Positions 34,687-42,778 of a DNA stretch of 64,000 bases are shown here, one piece after another. Source of the stretch: an uncultured Arachnia sp. (GTDB lineage Bacteria; Actinomycetota; Actinomycetes; Propionibacteriales; Propionibacteriaceae). The notes under the pieces are model-generated. The model was not told where the DNA came from. It ran no database searches and worked only from the letters and a program-made list of their open reading frames with translations. Within the stretch, counting starts at the first letter, position 1. Each line of letters opens with the position of its first letter. Both the position numbers and the translations under genes were made by a program. The stretch covers positions 310,001 to 374,000 of the forward strand of contig CANMNB010000005.1 in assembly GCA_947499145.1 (NCBI GenBank). The letters run 5' to 3'.

Positions 34687-35182
34687 CCGCGACACACTGT
34701 CGGAGCCGGGCCGCCCCAAGCGCAATTGGCGGCCGAAGGTCCAACTCGACTCCGAGGCCTTCGGCGCGTTCGCCGAAGCGGCGGCCCGGTTCATGGGCAC
34801 CGGCAAGTTCATCGTCTACATGACGGTCTTCGTCATCGCTTGGATCTCGCTCAACGTCATCGGCATCTACGGGTTCCGGTGGGACGAGTACCCGTTCATC
34901 CTGCTCAATCTCTTCTTCTCCACGCAGGCCTCCTACGCCGCCCCCCTCATCCTGCTCGCCCAGAACCGCCAGGAGGTCCGCGACAAGCTGAGCCTCGACG
35001 AGGACCGACGCATGGCTGCCCAGTCCCGGGCCGACATGGACTTCCTCGCCCGCGAGATCGCCGCGATCCGGATGCACATCGGTGAGCTCGCCACCCGCGA
35101 CTTCGTCCGTGGCGAGCTGCGCAACGAACTCCGTGAGCTCGCGGAACGTCTGGAGCGCACCGACAGGGGCTCCGATGAGTGA
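34673..35182 (+). CDS. DUF1003 membrane protein
   Basis: A 169-aa membrane protein with two segments (FIVYMTVFVIAWISLNVIGIY and FILLNLFFSTQASYAAPLILLA) joined by the conserved WDEYPF loop, then a long charged coiled-coil tail (NRQEVRDKLSLDEDRRMAAQSRADMDFLAREIA). This is the DUF1003 family, often located beside MgtE-like CBS proteins; a role in ion transport is suspected but unproven. It overlaps both neighbours, implying translational coupling. Confidence 0.88.
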   Translation: MARTDRDTLSEPGRPKRNWRPKVQLDSEAFGAFAEAAARFMGTGKFIVYMTVFVIAWISLNVIGIYGFRWDEYPFILLNLFFSTQASYAAPLILLAQNRQEVRDKLSLDEDRRMAAQSRADMDFLAREIAAIRMHIGELATRDFVRGELRNELRELAERLERTDRGSDE

Positions 35183-35555
35183 CTCGGGCGTGATCGAGCT
35201 GCAGGACCCCAGCGAGCGACCGTCGACGATCCGCTGGTTCGGCGTCGTCTTCCTCATCGGCCACGTCGCCCTCCTGCTGCTGGGCGGCTTATCGCTGTGG
35301 CAGATCGCGGGCGGCTGGTGGCTGGGTGCGGTCGCGGCCGCCTCCCTCGCCGTGCTGTACATCGCCGTGTGGCGGTTCTGGTTGGCTCCCGGTTCGCGGT
35401 ACCGCCTGGGCTACCGCGAGCGGCTGACGATGCACCTGGTCCTCGGCCCCGGCGTGGTCGTCCTCACCGCGCTGACCCAGCTGTGGCTCGCGGCCCTCGT
35501 CGCCCTCAGCGTGATCCTGCTCGGCGACGCCCTCGACGAGCGCAGCAGGCGCTGA
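35175..35555 (+). CDS. Small membrane protein, unknown
   Basis: A 126-aa protein with about three hydrophobic segments (VVFLIGHVALLLLGGLSLWQIAG, WWLGAVAAASLAVLYIAVW, LWLAALVALSVILLGDAL). I do not recognise a family. It starts 8 nt inside the DUF1003 gene, so it is probably the third member of the MgtE-like operon. The 116 nt that follow before mrp hold no clear terminator; a TTGACA-like sequence lies about 35 nt before mrp. Confidence 0.65.
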   Translation: MSDSGVIELQDPSERPSTIRWFGVVFLIGHVALLLLGGLSLWQIAGGWWLGAVAAASLAVLYIAVWRFWLAPGSRYRLGYRERLTMHLVLGPGVVVLTALTQLWLAALVALSVILLGDALDERSRR

Positions 35556-35671
35556 CGGGACTCGCCTCGACACGGCCGCCCCGCGGCCTCCTCGGCAACC
35601 GTCCCCCCTACCCGGCGAGCGTAGGAGGGGGCCAACTTGATTTGACACCACCCACCACCAAGGATGGAGGG

Positions 35672-36826
35672 GTGACTGAGCACCCCCTGATCCCGCACGT
35701 CCGCGCCGCACTCCACGAGGTGGAGGACCCAGAGATCCGGCGGCCCATCACCGATCTCGGCATGGTCGACGACCTGCGGGTCGACGACGCCGGCAACGTC
35801 CACGTCCGCGTGCTCCTCACCGTCGCGGGTTGTCCGATGCGCTCCGAGATCACAACCCGGGTCACCAACGCGGTTTCCGCCGTCGACGGTGTGTCCGGCG
35901 TCTCCGTGGAGCTGGGCGTGATGAGCGACGAGCAGCGTGACGCGATGCGCCAGATGCTCAGGGGCGGCCAGATGGAGCGGGTGATCCCGTTCGCCCAGCC
36001 CGGGAACCTCACCAAGGTCATCGCCGTCGCCTCCGGCAAGGGCGGCGTGGGCAAGTCGTCGGTCACCGTGAACCTGGCCGTGGCACTGGCCAAGCAGGGT
36101 CGCACCGTCGGCATCCTCGACGCCGACATCTACGGCCACTCGATCCCGGACATGCTGGCGCTCGGCGACGCCCGCCCGACTCTCGTCGACGACATGATCA
36201 TGCCCGTCCCCGCACTGGAGGGACTCAAGGTCATCAGCATCGGCATGCTGAAGCCCAGCCGCGACCAGGTCGTCGCCTGGCGCGGACCCATCCTCGACCG
36301 CGCCCTCACCCAGCTGCTGGCCGACGTCTACTGGGGCGATTTGGACTACCTGCTGCTCGACCTGCCGCCCGGCACCGGTGACGTCGCCATGAGTCTCGGG
36401 CAGAAGATCCCCGGCAGCGAGGTCATCGTCGTGACCACCCCCCAGCAGGCGGCGTCGGAGGTCTCCGAGCGGGCCGGCACCATGGCCCACATCATGGAGC
36501 AGCGGGTGCTCGGTGTCGTCGAGAACATGAGCTGGCTCGAGACCACCTGCCCGAAGTGCGACGACGTGCACCGGGTGGAGCTCTTCGGCTCCGGCGGGGG
36601 GGTCCAGGTGGCCGAGGCCCTCACGGACCGCGTGAACTATGACGTCCCGCTGCTGGCCCAGGTCCCGTTCGACGAGGCCCTGCTCTCGGGTGGGGATCGC
36701 GGCATGCCCATCGTGCACTCGGCTCCCGAACACCCGGCCGCCGTGGCCCTCACGGAACTGGCCACCACGATCGCGCAGCGTGGCCGGAGCCTCGTCGGCG
36801 CCCGTCTGCCGCTGGCCACCAGCTGA
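35672..36826 (+). CDS. mrp: Mrp/ApbC family P-loop ATPase, iron-sulfur cluster carrier
   Basis: A 384-aa cytosolic protein that carries Fe-S clusters to target proteins. It begins with an MIP18/DUF59 domain (about 5-80; VEDPEIRRPITDLGMVDDLRV). The deviant Walker A motif GKGGVGKSS (about 123-131) and DADIYGHSIP follow, then LLLDLPPGTGDVAMS (Walker B) and the cluster-binding CPKC pair. The GTG start has GGAGG immediately upstream. It lies near tatB, sigE and the anti-sigma gene, as in mycobacteria. Confidence 0.94.
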   Translation: MTEHPLIPHVRAALHEVEDPEIRRPITDLGMVDDLRVDDAGNVHVRVLLTVAGCPMRSEITTRVTNAVSAVDGVSGVSVELGVMSDEQRDAMRQMLRGGQMERVIPFAQPGNLTKVIAVASGKGGVGKSSVTVNLAVALAKQGRTVGILDADIYGHSIPDMLALGDARPTLVDDMIMPVPALEGLKVISIGMLKPSRDQVVAWRGPILDRALTQLLADVYWGDLDYLLLDLPPGTGDVAMSLGQKIPGSEVIVVTTPQQAASEVSERAGTMAHIMEQRVLGVVENMSWLETTCPKCDDVHRVELFGSGGGVQVAEALTDRVNYDVPLLAQVPFDEALLSGGDRGMPIVHSAPEHPAAVALTELATTIAQRGRSLVGARLPLATS

Positions 36827-36828
36827 GG

Positions 36829-37251
36829 ATGAGCGCCCCGCGCATCCACCGGTCGCGCTTCTCGGACCTGGACCTGCGGACCCTCCACGACCTCCTGCGC
36901 CTGCGCGTCGACGTGTTCGTCGTCGAACAGGAATGCGCCTATCCGGAGGTCGACGGCCTCGACACCGCGCCCGACACGTGGCACCTGTGGATCGGCGACG
37001 ATGAGGTGGTGGCCTACCTCCGGATCCTCGCTGGACCGCGGATCGGGCGGGTGGCGACGTCCCGGCCCCATCGCGGGCGCGGGCTCGCCAGCGCTCTCGT
37101 CGAGGAAGCTCTCCGGCTGGTGGGTGACTCGCCCGTCACGCTGGAGGCACAGAGCCCCCTGACGAGGTGGTACGAGCGCTTCGGGTTCCGACAGGTCGGA
37201 CCGGAGTACGTGGAGGACGGGATCCCGCACGTACCGATGCGCCGGGGCTGA
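36829..37251 (+). CDS. GNAT family N-acetyltransferase, ElaA-like
   Basis: A 140-aa acetyl-CoA-dependent acetyltransferase. The ElaA signature LLRLRVDVFVVEQECAYPEVDGLDTAPDTWHLW is present, followed by the acetyl-CoA loop RPHRGRGLASALVEEAL and the C-terminal YERFGFRQVGPEYVEDGIPHVPM. Substrate unknown. It starts 2 nt after the mrp stop (TGAGGATG), so they are co-transcribed. It converges with tatB. Confidence 0.88.
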   Translation: MSAPRIHRSRFSDLDLRTLHDLLRLRVDVFVVEQECAYPEVDGLDTAPDTWHLWIGDDEVVAYLRILAGPRIGRVATSRPHRGRGLASALVEEALRLVGDSPVTLEAQSPLTRWYERFGFRQVGPEYVEDGIPHVPMRRG

Positions 37252-37254
37252 GTC

Positions 37255-37692
37255 TCAGGTCGCCTCGACGTCGAACGGCACGGCGACCGGCTGCGCCGTC
37301 GCGGAGCCTCCTCCGAGCGCCTGAGCGTCCGTGGCCTGCTTGGCCTTGGCGGCCTTGCTGGCGTCCTTGGCCTCGGCCGCGGCCTCGTCGACGGTGGTCT
37401 TGACCGACTGCCCCGCGGCGGTCACGTCGCGCCTGGCCTCTTCGATCGCGGCGATCTCAGCGCTCATGTGCTTCGCGACGAAGGACTTGGGATTGAGGTC
37501 CTTCAGTTCGAGGTCGCCGAACTCGGGACCGAGCTCGTCCCGCAGCTGTGTCTGCGCGTTGTTGGCGATGTCGCGGACGTAGACGACCACCCGGGCCGCC
37601 TTCCTGGCGAACACCGGCAGCTTCTCGGGTCCGAAGAGGATGACGCCGAGCACGAGGAGCAGGACGAACTCCACCGCATCGATGCCGAACAC
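37255..37692 (-). CDS. tatB: Sec-independent protein translocase TatB
   Basis: A 145-aa membrane protein of the twin-arginine translocase that receives folded proteins with RR signals. The short N-terminal membrane helix (MFGIDAVEFVLLLVLGVILFGPEKLP) with the FGPEKLP hinge is diagnostic, followed by an amphipathic helix (VFARKAARVVVYVRD) and an alanine/lysine-rich tail. The GTG start is 7 nt after TAGCCT (37705-37700). It lies 30 nt downstream of the anti-sigma fusion gene but probably has its own promoter. A Tat-type client (the RibY-like lipoprotein) is encoded in this window. Confidence 0.93.
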   Translation of the reverse strand: MFGIDAVEFVLLLVLGVILFGPEKLPVFARKAARVVVYVRDIANNAQTQLRDELGPEFGDLELKDLNPKSFVAKHMSAEIAAIEEARRDVTAAGQSVKTTVDEAAAEAKDASKAAKAKQATDAQALGGGSATAQPVAVPFDVEAT

Positions 37693-37699
37693 GTCGAAC

Positions 37700-37705
37700 A
37701 GGCTA
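37700..37705 (-). promoter_or_regulatory. -10 box, leaderless start of tatB
   Basis: TAGCCT on the minus strand ends 7 nt before the GTG at 37692. Confidence 0.45.
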
Positions 37706-37722
37706 CCCGGTGCGCAGGAGGT

Positions 37723-39165
37723 TCAGTGAACCCCGGCCACCCGGAGCAGGCCGTCCTGCAGTCGCTCCAGGACCGAGGGCTCCCACGGGGACTCCGACGG
37801 CAGCTCGAGGCGCGCCTGGGCGAGGAGGCCGGCGCCACCGTTGGTGGCCACGGAGACCACCCCTTCGCCCGCCTGCCAGACGGCGACGCTGGGCTTGCCC
37901 CGGGACTCCCCCAGCACGAGGGTGTTGCCGTCGGCGTCCAGGACTCCGGGGGTCCAGCTGACGCTCAGCGAACGGAGACCGTCGGAGTACACCAGCCGCT
38001 GGGTCGCCCGGCCGTCGGCGCCCGATGAGGCCCGCGCCACCAGCGGGAGCCCGGCGAGCGACTCACGGCACACGGCGAGCCCCTCGCACCAAGCGGCGTC
38101 CTGGTCGGTGTGGACCATGTCCATGGAGACGGTCTGGGCACGGTCGGCGTCCAGCTCGGCGTGTCCGAGGTCGACGTCGATGAAGCCGCTGATCAGGGTG
38201 GGTCGACCGAACGTGTCGTAGCGCTCGCTCCACAGGAGGAGTCCAGTGGTCTGGTCCACCCACCAGCGGGCGACGGGGTAGTCCTCCGCGTCTCGCGCCT
38301 CGAGGACGCTCGCCCATCTCCCTGCCACCTGGTCCATGCCGCGGAAGCGGTGGAACGTCCATCCCACCGGCGCAGTGGTGGCGCAGCATCCGCTGGAGGG
38401 CACGAACCACGACATGAAGCGCTCGCCACGTCGATCGAGGACGACGAGGCTGGCACCCTCCCCCGCCACCTCGTCGACCTCCACGTCACTGGCGTGGAAG
38501 CGACCCTGACCGTCGCTGATCCACACGCGCTGGATGCCGGTGTGGGTCTGGTCCCCGCGCAGTGCCGTGTCGAGGATGCCGATCGCCGCACGTTCGCTGA
38601 CCCGCTCGGGATCGCTGACGATACTGGCTCGCGCGTTGCGCTCGACGGGAGGGCCGAAGTCCGCTCCGCGTTCGTAGGCCAGCAGCACCGCTCCCACGGC
38701 CTCGTTGACGCTGACAGCGGTCACCGACAGCGAGTACTGCTCGCGGGCCTCCCGGACCGGATCGGTCACGCGGACCGGCTCGGGGGCGAGCAGCAGAGCC
38801 AGGAACACGACGGACACGACGGCGACGGTGGCGACGATCCCGCCACGCACCATTCGTCGTCGCCGCACGTCCGCGCGTGTGGGCAGGGGGCAGGCGTCCC
38901 CGCCGCTGAGGTACAGGGGTGCGTCGGCGTGCTCGCCGGCGATGCGCTGGAGTCGCAGCGCCAGGTCGTTGGGGGCTGCCGTGCTCCTGGACCCCGCGCT
39001 CAGCGTGGAACAGACACGCTTGATCTCGGCCACCTCGTTGCGGCAGGAGTCGCAGCCGGCGACGTGGTAGCCCACCTGTTCCCAGCGCCGCGGAGGAAGG
39101 GTGTGGTCCGCGAACCCTGACAGGTCATCGCGGAAGCGGGCGCAGGAACGGTGGGTGGCTGCCAT
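37723..39165 (-). CDS. Anti-sigma factor with fused MucB/RseB-like outer domain
   Basis: A 480-aa membrane protein probably holding SigE inactive. Residues 1-45 form a zinc-binding anti-sigma domain with the HxxxCxxC motif (H34, C38, C41) and an upstream cysteine C8. A single membrane segment follows at about 107-126 (RGGIVATVAVVSVVFLALLL). The outer part (about 150-480) has MucB/RseB-like features: VSVNEAVGAVLLAYERG, WTFHRFRGMDQVAGRWASVLE, ARWWVDQTTGLLLWSERYDTFGRPTLISGF. In proteobacteria RseA and RseB are separate. It lies 6 nt downstream of sigE. No htrA-type protease follows, unlike in mycobacteria. Confidence 0.8.
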   Translation of the reverse strand: MAATHRSCARFRDDLSGFADHTLPPRRWEQVGYHVAGCDSCRNEVAEIKRVCSTLSAGSRSTAAPNDLALRLQRIAGEHADAPLYLSGGDACPLPTRADVRRRRMVRGGIVATVAVVSVVFLALLLAPEPVRVTDPVREAREQYSLSVTAVSVNEAVGAVLLAYERGADFGPPVERNARASIVSDPERVSERAAIGILDTALRGDQTHTGIQRVWISDGQGRFHASDVEVDEVAGEGASLVVLDRRGERFMSWFVPSSGCCATTAPVGWTFHRFRGMDQVAGRWASVLEARDAEDYPVARWWVDQTTGLLLWSERYDTFGRPTLISGFIDVDLGHAELDADRAQTVSMDMVHTDQDAAWCEGLAVCRESLAGLPLVARASSGADGRATQRLVYSDGLRSLSVSWTPGVLDADGNTLVLGESRGKPSVAVWQAGEGVVSVATNGGAGLLAQARLELPSESPWEPSVLERLQDGLLRVAGVH

Positions 39166-39171
39166 GGCGGC

Positions 39172-39753
39172 TCAGGAGACCCCGAGGAACCGTTCGTGGC
39201 CCTCCACGGGGGCCCGATGGGCCAGAGCCTCGCGCAGCTGGGCACGGCCTCGCGCGATGCGGCTGCGCACCGTCCCGAGCTTGACGTCCAGCACCGAGGC
39301 GATCTCCTCGTAGCTCAGGCCCTCGATGTCGCACAGAACTACGGCCACGCGCTGTTCCGGGGACAGCGCGGAGAGGGCCTCGGCGACGTCGCCGTCGAGT
39401 TCGGCATCGGCATGCAGCTCACCCGGGCCATCAGCCGCACCCCAGACGTGGTCGGGCGCGACGCTGAGCGCGTCCATCCGGATGCGCTGGCGGCGGCGGG
39501 CGCCGTCCAGGAAGAGATTGGTGGTGATGCGGTGCAACCAGCCCTCGAGGGTTCCCGGCTTGAACGTGTGGATCGACTTGAACACACGCACGAACACGTC
39601 CTGTGTGAGGTCCTCCGCGTCATGGGGGTTGCCGGTGAGGCGGTAGGCGAGGCGGTAAACCTGGGCGGAGTGGTCCTGGACCAGCTCGGCCCACGTGGGC
39701 GCAGTCCAGCCGGGCGCCTGCGCACCCTGGGTGGTCCTGCCCCTGAGCTTCAC
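39172..39753 (-). CDS. sigE: ECF sigma factor, SigE-like
   Basis: A 193-aa sigma-70 family factor with region 2 (DHSAQVYRLAYRLTGNPHDAEDLTQDVFVRVFKSIHTF) and region 4 (ALSPEQRVAVVLCDIEGLSYEEIASVLDVKLGTVRSRIARGR). It should direct an envelope-stress regulon. The start is the GTG at 39753, preceded by a G-rich ribosome site; the long upstream frame is non-coding. TAGACT (39805-39800, minus strand) is a candidate -10 box. The following gene encodes its anti-sigma factor. The surrounding O-methyltransferase, tatB and mrp match the mycobacterial sigE region. Confidence 0.92.
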   Translation of the reverse strand: MKLRGRTTQGAQAPGWTAPTWAELVQDHSAQVYRLAYRLTGNPHDAEDLTQDVFVRVFKSIHTFKPGTLEGWLHRITTNLFLDGARRRQRIRMDALSVAPDHVWGAADGPGELHADAELDGDVAEALSALSPEQRVAVVLCDIEGLSYEEIASVLDVKLGTVRSRIARGRAQLREALAHRAPVEGHERFLGVS

Positions 39754-39844
39754 GCCGATCCCCCCGATTCCCCCACGCCCGTCGGCGCGAGAACTCTCCA
39801 GTCTACACCTGGTCCAACGCTTCGGACGACGGGTTTGTTCCCGC

Positions 39845-40756
39845 TCAGGCGAGGCAGCGGTCCAGGAGCCCGAGGAACTCGTCCACGAGGTCGGTCGGTA
39901 CCTCCCCCATCGGTGGACGGCACGACCCCACCTCGATCCCACGAGCGTTCAGGGCCGCTTTCACCATCATGCAGCCCTGGGTGCGGAAGACGCCCCGGAA
40001 GACCGGCAGGACCGCCCGGTGCGCCGCCACGGCGCCGTCCACGTCGCCGGACAGGTGCGCGTCGACGATGGCGTGTGCCTCCCGCGCCGTGAAGTGCGTG
40101 GAAGTTCCCACGAGCCCGACGCCGCCGACGGACAGCAGCGGCAGCAGGTAACCGTCGTCACCGGCGTAGTAGTCGAGATTCGTCTCCGCCATGACGTGCG
40201 ACGACGAGACGGCATCGCCCTTGGCGTCCTTCACCGCCGCGATGCGCGGGTGCTGGCCCAGGCGCACCAGCGATGCCTCCGGGATGGGGGTGCCCGTCCG
40301 GTGCGGGATGTCGTAGAGCATCAGGGGCAGGTCGCTCGCGTCGGCGACGGTCAGGAAGTGCGCCTCGAGCGCATCGACGGGCGGTCGCGAGTAGTACGGG
40401 GTGACGACCAGCAGGCCGTCCACGCCGACCTCGGCCGCCTGGCGGGACAGTTCCAACGTGTGGTGGGTGGAGAACGTTCCGACACCCGCAAGGACGCTGG
40501 CCCGGTCCCCCACTGCGTCGACGACGGCGCGCAGCACCTGCTGCTTCTCCTCGTCCGACGTGGTCGGGGACTCGCCCGTGGTCCCGTTGATGACCAGGCC
40601 GTCGTTGCCGAGGTCGTCGACGAGGTGGCGTGCGAGCACCGCCGTCTGCTGCAGGTCCACCGCGCCCGATGCGTCGAAGGGGGTGACCATCGCGGTCAGC
40701 ACGCGGCCGAACAGGGGCAGGGTGGCGGCGTCCGGTTCGCTGGCCGCATGATTCAT
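39845..40756 (-). CDS. dapA: 4-hydroxy-tetrahydrodipicolinate synthase
   Basis: A 303-aa class I aldolase that condenses pyruvate with aspartate semialdehyde in lysine and diaminopimelate synthesis. The family signatures are GLVINGTTGESPTTSDEEK, VVTPYYSRPP with the proton-relay tyrosine, YDIPHRTG, and the Schiff-base lysine in IAAVKDAKGD. The ATG at 40756 is chosen because TAGGAT ends exactly 7 nt upstream; an in-frame ATG two codons earlier lies inside that spacer. It diverges from the O-methyltransferase gene with 36 nt between the start codons. Confidence 0.94.
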   Translation of the reverse strand: MNHAASEPDAATLPLFGRVLTAMVTPFDASGAVDLQQTAVLARHLVDDLGNDGLVINGTTGESPTTSDEEKQQVLRAVVDAVGDRASVLAGVGTFSTHHTLELSRQAAEVGVDGLLVVTPYYSRPPVDALEAHFLTVADASDLPLMLYDIPHRTGTPIPEASLVRLGQHPRIAAVKDAKGDAVSSSHVMAETNLDYYAGDDGYLLPLLSVGGVGLVGTSTHFTAREAHAIVDAHLSGDVDGAVAAHRAVLPVFRGVFRTQGCMMVKAALNARGIEVGSCRPPMGEVPTDLVDEFLGLLDRCLA

Positions 40757-40763
40757 GGCCATA

Positions 40764-40785
40764 ATCCTAGGCCACTCGGTAGTCT
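40764..40785. promoter_or_regulatory. Back-to-back leaderless promoters of dapA and the O-methyltransferase
   Basis: TAGGAT (40769-40764, minus) ends 7 nt before the dapA ATG and TAGTCT (40780-40785, plus) ends 7 nt before the methyltransferase GTG. Only 10 bp separate the two -10 boxes, so each promoter's -35 region overlaps the other's -10 box or start site. Confidence 0.5.
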
Positions 40786-40792
40786 GTGCACC

Positions 40793-41449
40793 GTGAACAC
40801 CACACCTGCCGGAAGCAACGACGCCCCCACCGCCCTCAGCTGGGGATTCGCCGAGGACCATGCCCCCCTGCCCGACGCCGTCCGCGAGGCCAGGGACGAG
40901 TCCATCGTCGCCGGCGTGGCGCCCGTCAGCCCGGGGGTGGCAGCGACGCTCCGCGTCCTGGCCGCCACGACCCAGGCCCGCGCGGTCGTCGAGATCGGGA
41001 CGGACCTGGGAGCCTCCGCGCTGTCCTTCCTCTCGGGCATGGCCCGCGACGGCATCCTCACCAGCATCGACCCGGAGCCGCAGAACCAAAACGCGGCCCG
41101 GCGGCTCATCACCCAGGCCGGCTACCCGTCCTCGCGGTTCCGGCTCATCGCCGGGAACGCCCTCGAGGTCCTGCCGAAGCTGCGCGACGGCGCCTACGAC
41201 ATCGTGTTCGTCAACGGCAACGAGCTGGAGTACGTGGAGTACGTGGCCGGTTCGCTGCGCCTCCTGCGCCACGGTGGGCTACTCGTCGTCCACGACGTGC
41301 TGTGGCACAACGAGGTCGCCGACGCCGGGGTCGAGAGCGACGAGGCCATCATCATCCGTGAGGCCCTCGAGGCAGTGACGGAGTCGGAGTCCTACACCCA
41401 GACCCTGCTGCCCGTCGGCAACGGCCTCCTGGTGGCCGTCAAGGAGTGA
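40793..41449 (+). CDS. O-methyltransferase, family 3
   Basis: A 218-aa SAM-dependent methyltransferase of the catechol-O-methyltransferase-like family. Motif I is AVVEIGTDLGASALSFLSGM, followed by ILTSIDPEPQNQNAARRL, RLIAGNALEVLPKLRDGAYDIVFVNG and the LRHGGLLVVHDVLWHNEVAD segment. The family uses a divalent metal; the substrate here is unknown. The orthologous position in mycobacteria, next to sigE, also carries such a methyltransferase. Start chosen at the GTG 7 nt after TAGTCT. It converges with glgC. Confidence 0.88.
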   Translation: MNTTPAGSNDAPTALSWGFAEDHAPLPDAVREARDESIVAGVAPVSPGVAATLRVLAATTQARAVVEIGTDLGASALSFLSGMARDGILTSIDPEPQNQNAARRLITQAGYPSSRFRLIAGNALEVLPKLRDGAYDIVFVNGNELEYVEYVAGSLRLLRHGGLLVVHDVLWHNEVADAGVESDEAIIIREALEAVTESESYTQTLLPVGNGLLVAVKE

Positions 41450-41454
41450 CCGAC

Positions 41455-41475
41455 CCCGGAGCTCAGTGCTCCGGG
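41455..41475. terminator. Bidirectional hairpin between the O-methyltransferase and glgC
   Basis: CCCGGAGC (41455-41462) and GCTCCGGG (41468-41475) form an 8-bp stem with a 5-nt loop between two convergent genes, overlapping the glgC stop region. No U-tract is present, as is usual in very GC-rich actinobacteria. Confidence 0.5.
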
Positions 41476-42689
41476 ACCTTGACGTCCTTCCCGATCACCA
41501 CGACGCCCTCGTCGGAGACGTGGAAGCCTCGTGCCCGGTCGTGCTCGTGGTCCACGCCGATCTGGACGCCGTCGGGGACGACGACGTGCTTGTCCAGAAT
41601 GGCGCGGCGTACCACGCAGTCCCGGCCGATCCGGACGTTCTCCATGAGGACGGAGTCCGCCACCTGGGACCACTTGTCGACGCGCACGTTGGGGGCTAGC
41701 ACGGTGCGCTCGACCTCCCCGCCGGAGATGATGCAGCCCGGGTTCACGATGGAGTCCTCCGCCTTGCCTCGGATGACAAACTTGGCCCCGGGCGACTGGG
41801 ACTGGTTGGTGAGGATGGGCCACTCGGAGTTGTAGAGGTTGAACTCGGGCTCGATCGAGACGAGGTCCATGTGGGCCTCGTGGTAGGCGTCGATGGTCCC
41901 CACGTCCCGCCAGTAGTTCAGGTCCTTGCTGGTGGCGCCGGGCACGACGTTGGAGCTGAAGTCGTAGACCTGGGCCTCCCCCTGGTCCGTGAACCAGGGC
42001 ACGATGTCGCCGCCCATGTCGTGCTTGGCGGTGGGGTTCTCGGCGTCGGCACGCAACGCCTCGACGAGGGCCTGTCGGCTGAAGACGTAGTTGCCCATGG
42101 AGGCGAAGGACTCGTCCGGGGAATCGGGCAGTCCCGGCGGGTCCGCGGGCTTCTCCAGGAACTTCTTGATCCGGTGGTCCTCGGCTGCGTCGATGATGCC
42201 GAAGGCGCTCGCCTCCCGGCGGGGCACCCGGATGCCGGCGACGGTGGCCCCCAGACCTGAGTCGATGTGCGCGTCGACCATCTGGGAAACGTCCATGCGG
42301 TAGATGTTGTCCGCGCCGAAGACGACGACGTAGTCGGGGTCCTCGTCCCGGATGAGGTTGAGCGACTGGTAGATGGCATCCGCCGAGCCCTGGTACCACC
42401 GGGGTCCCAAGCGCTGCTGGGCGGGCACCGGGGTCACGTAGGCGCCCAACAGGGTGGAGAAGCGCCAGGTCATCGAGATGTGGCGGTCCAGAGAGTGCGA
42501 CTTGTACTGCGTGAGGACGGCGACCCGGGTCAGACCGGAGTTGGCCAGGTTGGACAGTACGAAGTCGATCAGTCGGTAGCTGCCCCCGAAGGGCACCGCG
42601 GGCTTCGCTCGGTCGGCGGTCAGCGGCATCAACCGCTTGCCCTCTCCGCCGGCGAGGACGATGGACAGAATCTTCGGGCGGCTTGCCAT
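41463..42689 (-). CDS. glgC: Glucose-1-phosphate adenylyltransferase
   Basis: A 408-aa enzyme making ADP-glucose for glycogen and trehalose-related polymers. The pyrophosphorylase signature [26 protein letters not shown], the [13 protein letters not shown] loop, [15 protein letters not shown] and [10 protein letters not shown] are present, followed by a left-handed beta-helix C-terminus ([16 protein letters not shown]). TAGGTT (42701-42696) ends 6 nt before the ATG. It diverges from the GT4 glycogen synthase with which it shares a pathway, as in mycobacteria. Confidence 0.96.
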   Translation of the reverse strand: MASRPKILSIVLAGGEGKRLMPLTADRAKPAVPFGGSYRLIDFVLSNLANSGLTRVAVLTQYKSHSLDRHISMTWRFSTLLGAYVTPVPAQQRLGPRWYQGSADAIYQSLNLIRDEDPDYVVVFGADNIYRMDVSQMVDAHIDSGLGATVAGIRVPRREASAFGIIDAAEDHRIKKFLEKPADPPGLPDSPDESFASMGNYVFSRQALVEALRADAENPTAKHDMGGDIVPWFTDQGEAQVYDFSSNVVPGATSKDLNYWRDVGTIDAYHEAHMDLVSIEPEFNLYNSEWPILTNQSQSPGAKFVIRGKAEDSIVNPGCIISGGEVERTVLAPNVRVDKWSQVADSVLMENVRIGRDCVVRRAILDKHVVVPDGVQIGVDHEHDRARGFHVSDEGVVVIGKDVKVPEH

Positions 42690-42765
42690 GAGGCGAACCT
42701 ATTGCATGGCGGTGTCGTCTACAAGGAAACCGCGGGATTCGGGGCCGGGCGCGCACGTGGTGTGC

Positions 42766-42771
42766 CACGAT
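42766..42771 (+). promoter_or_regulatory. -10-like box of the GT4 glycogen synthase gene
   Basis: CACGAT ends 7 nt before the ATG at 42779. It keeps the A at position 2 and T at position 6 of the TANNNT pattern but not the first T. Confidence 0.35.
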
Positions 42772-42778
42772 CGTCGGC

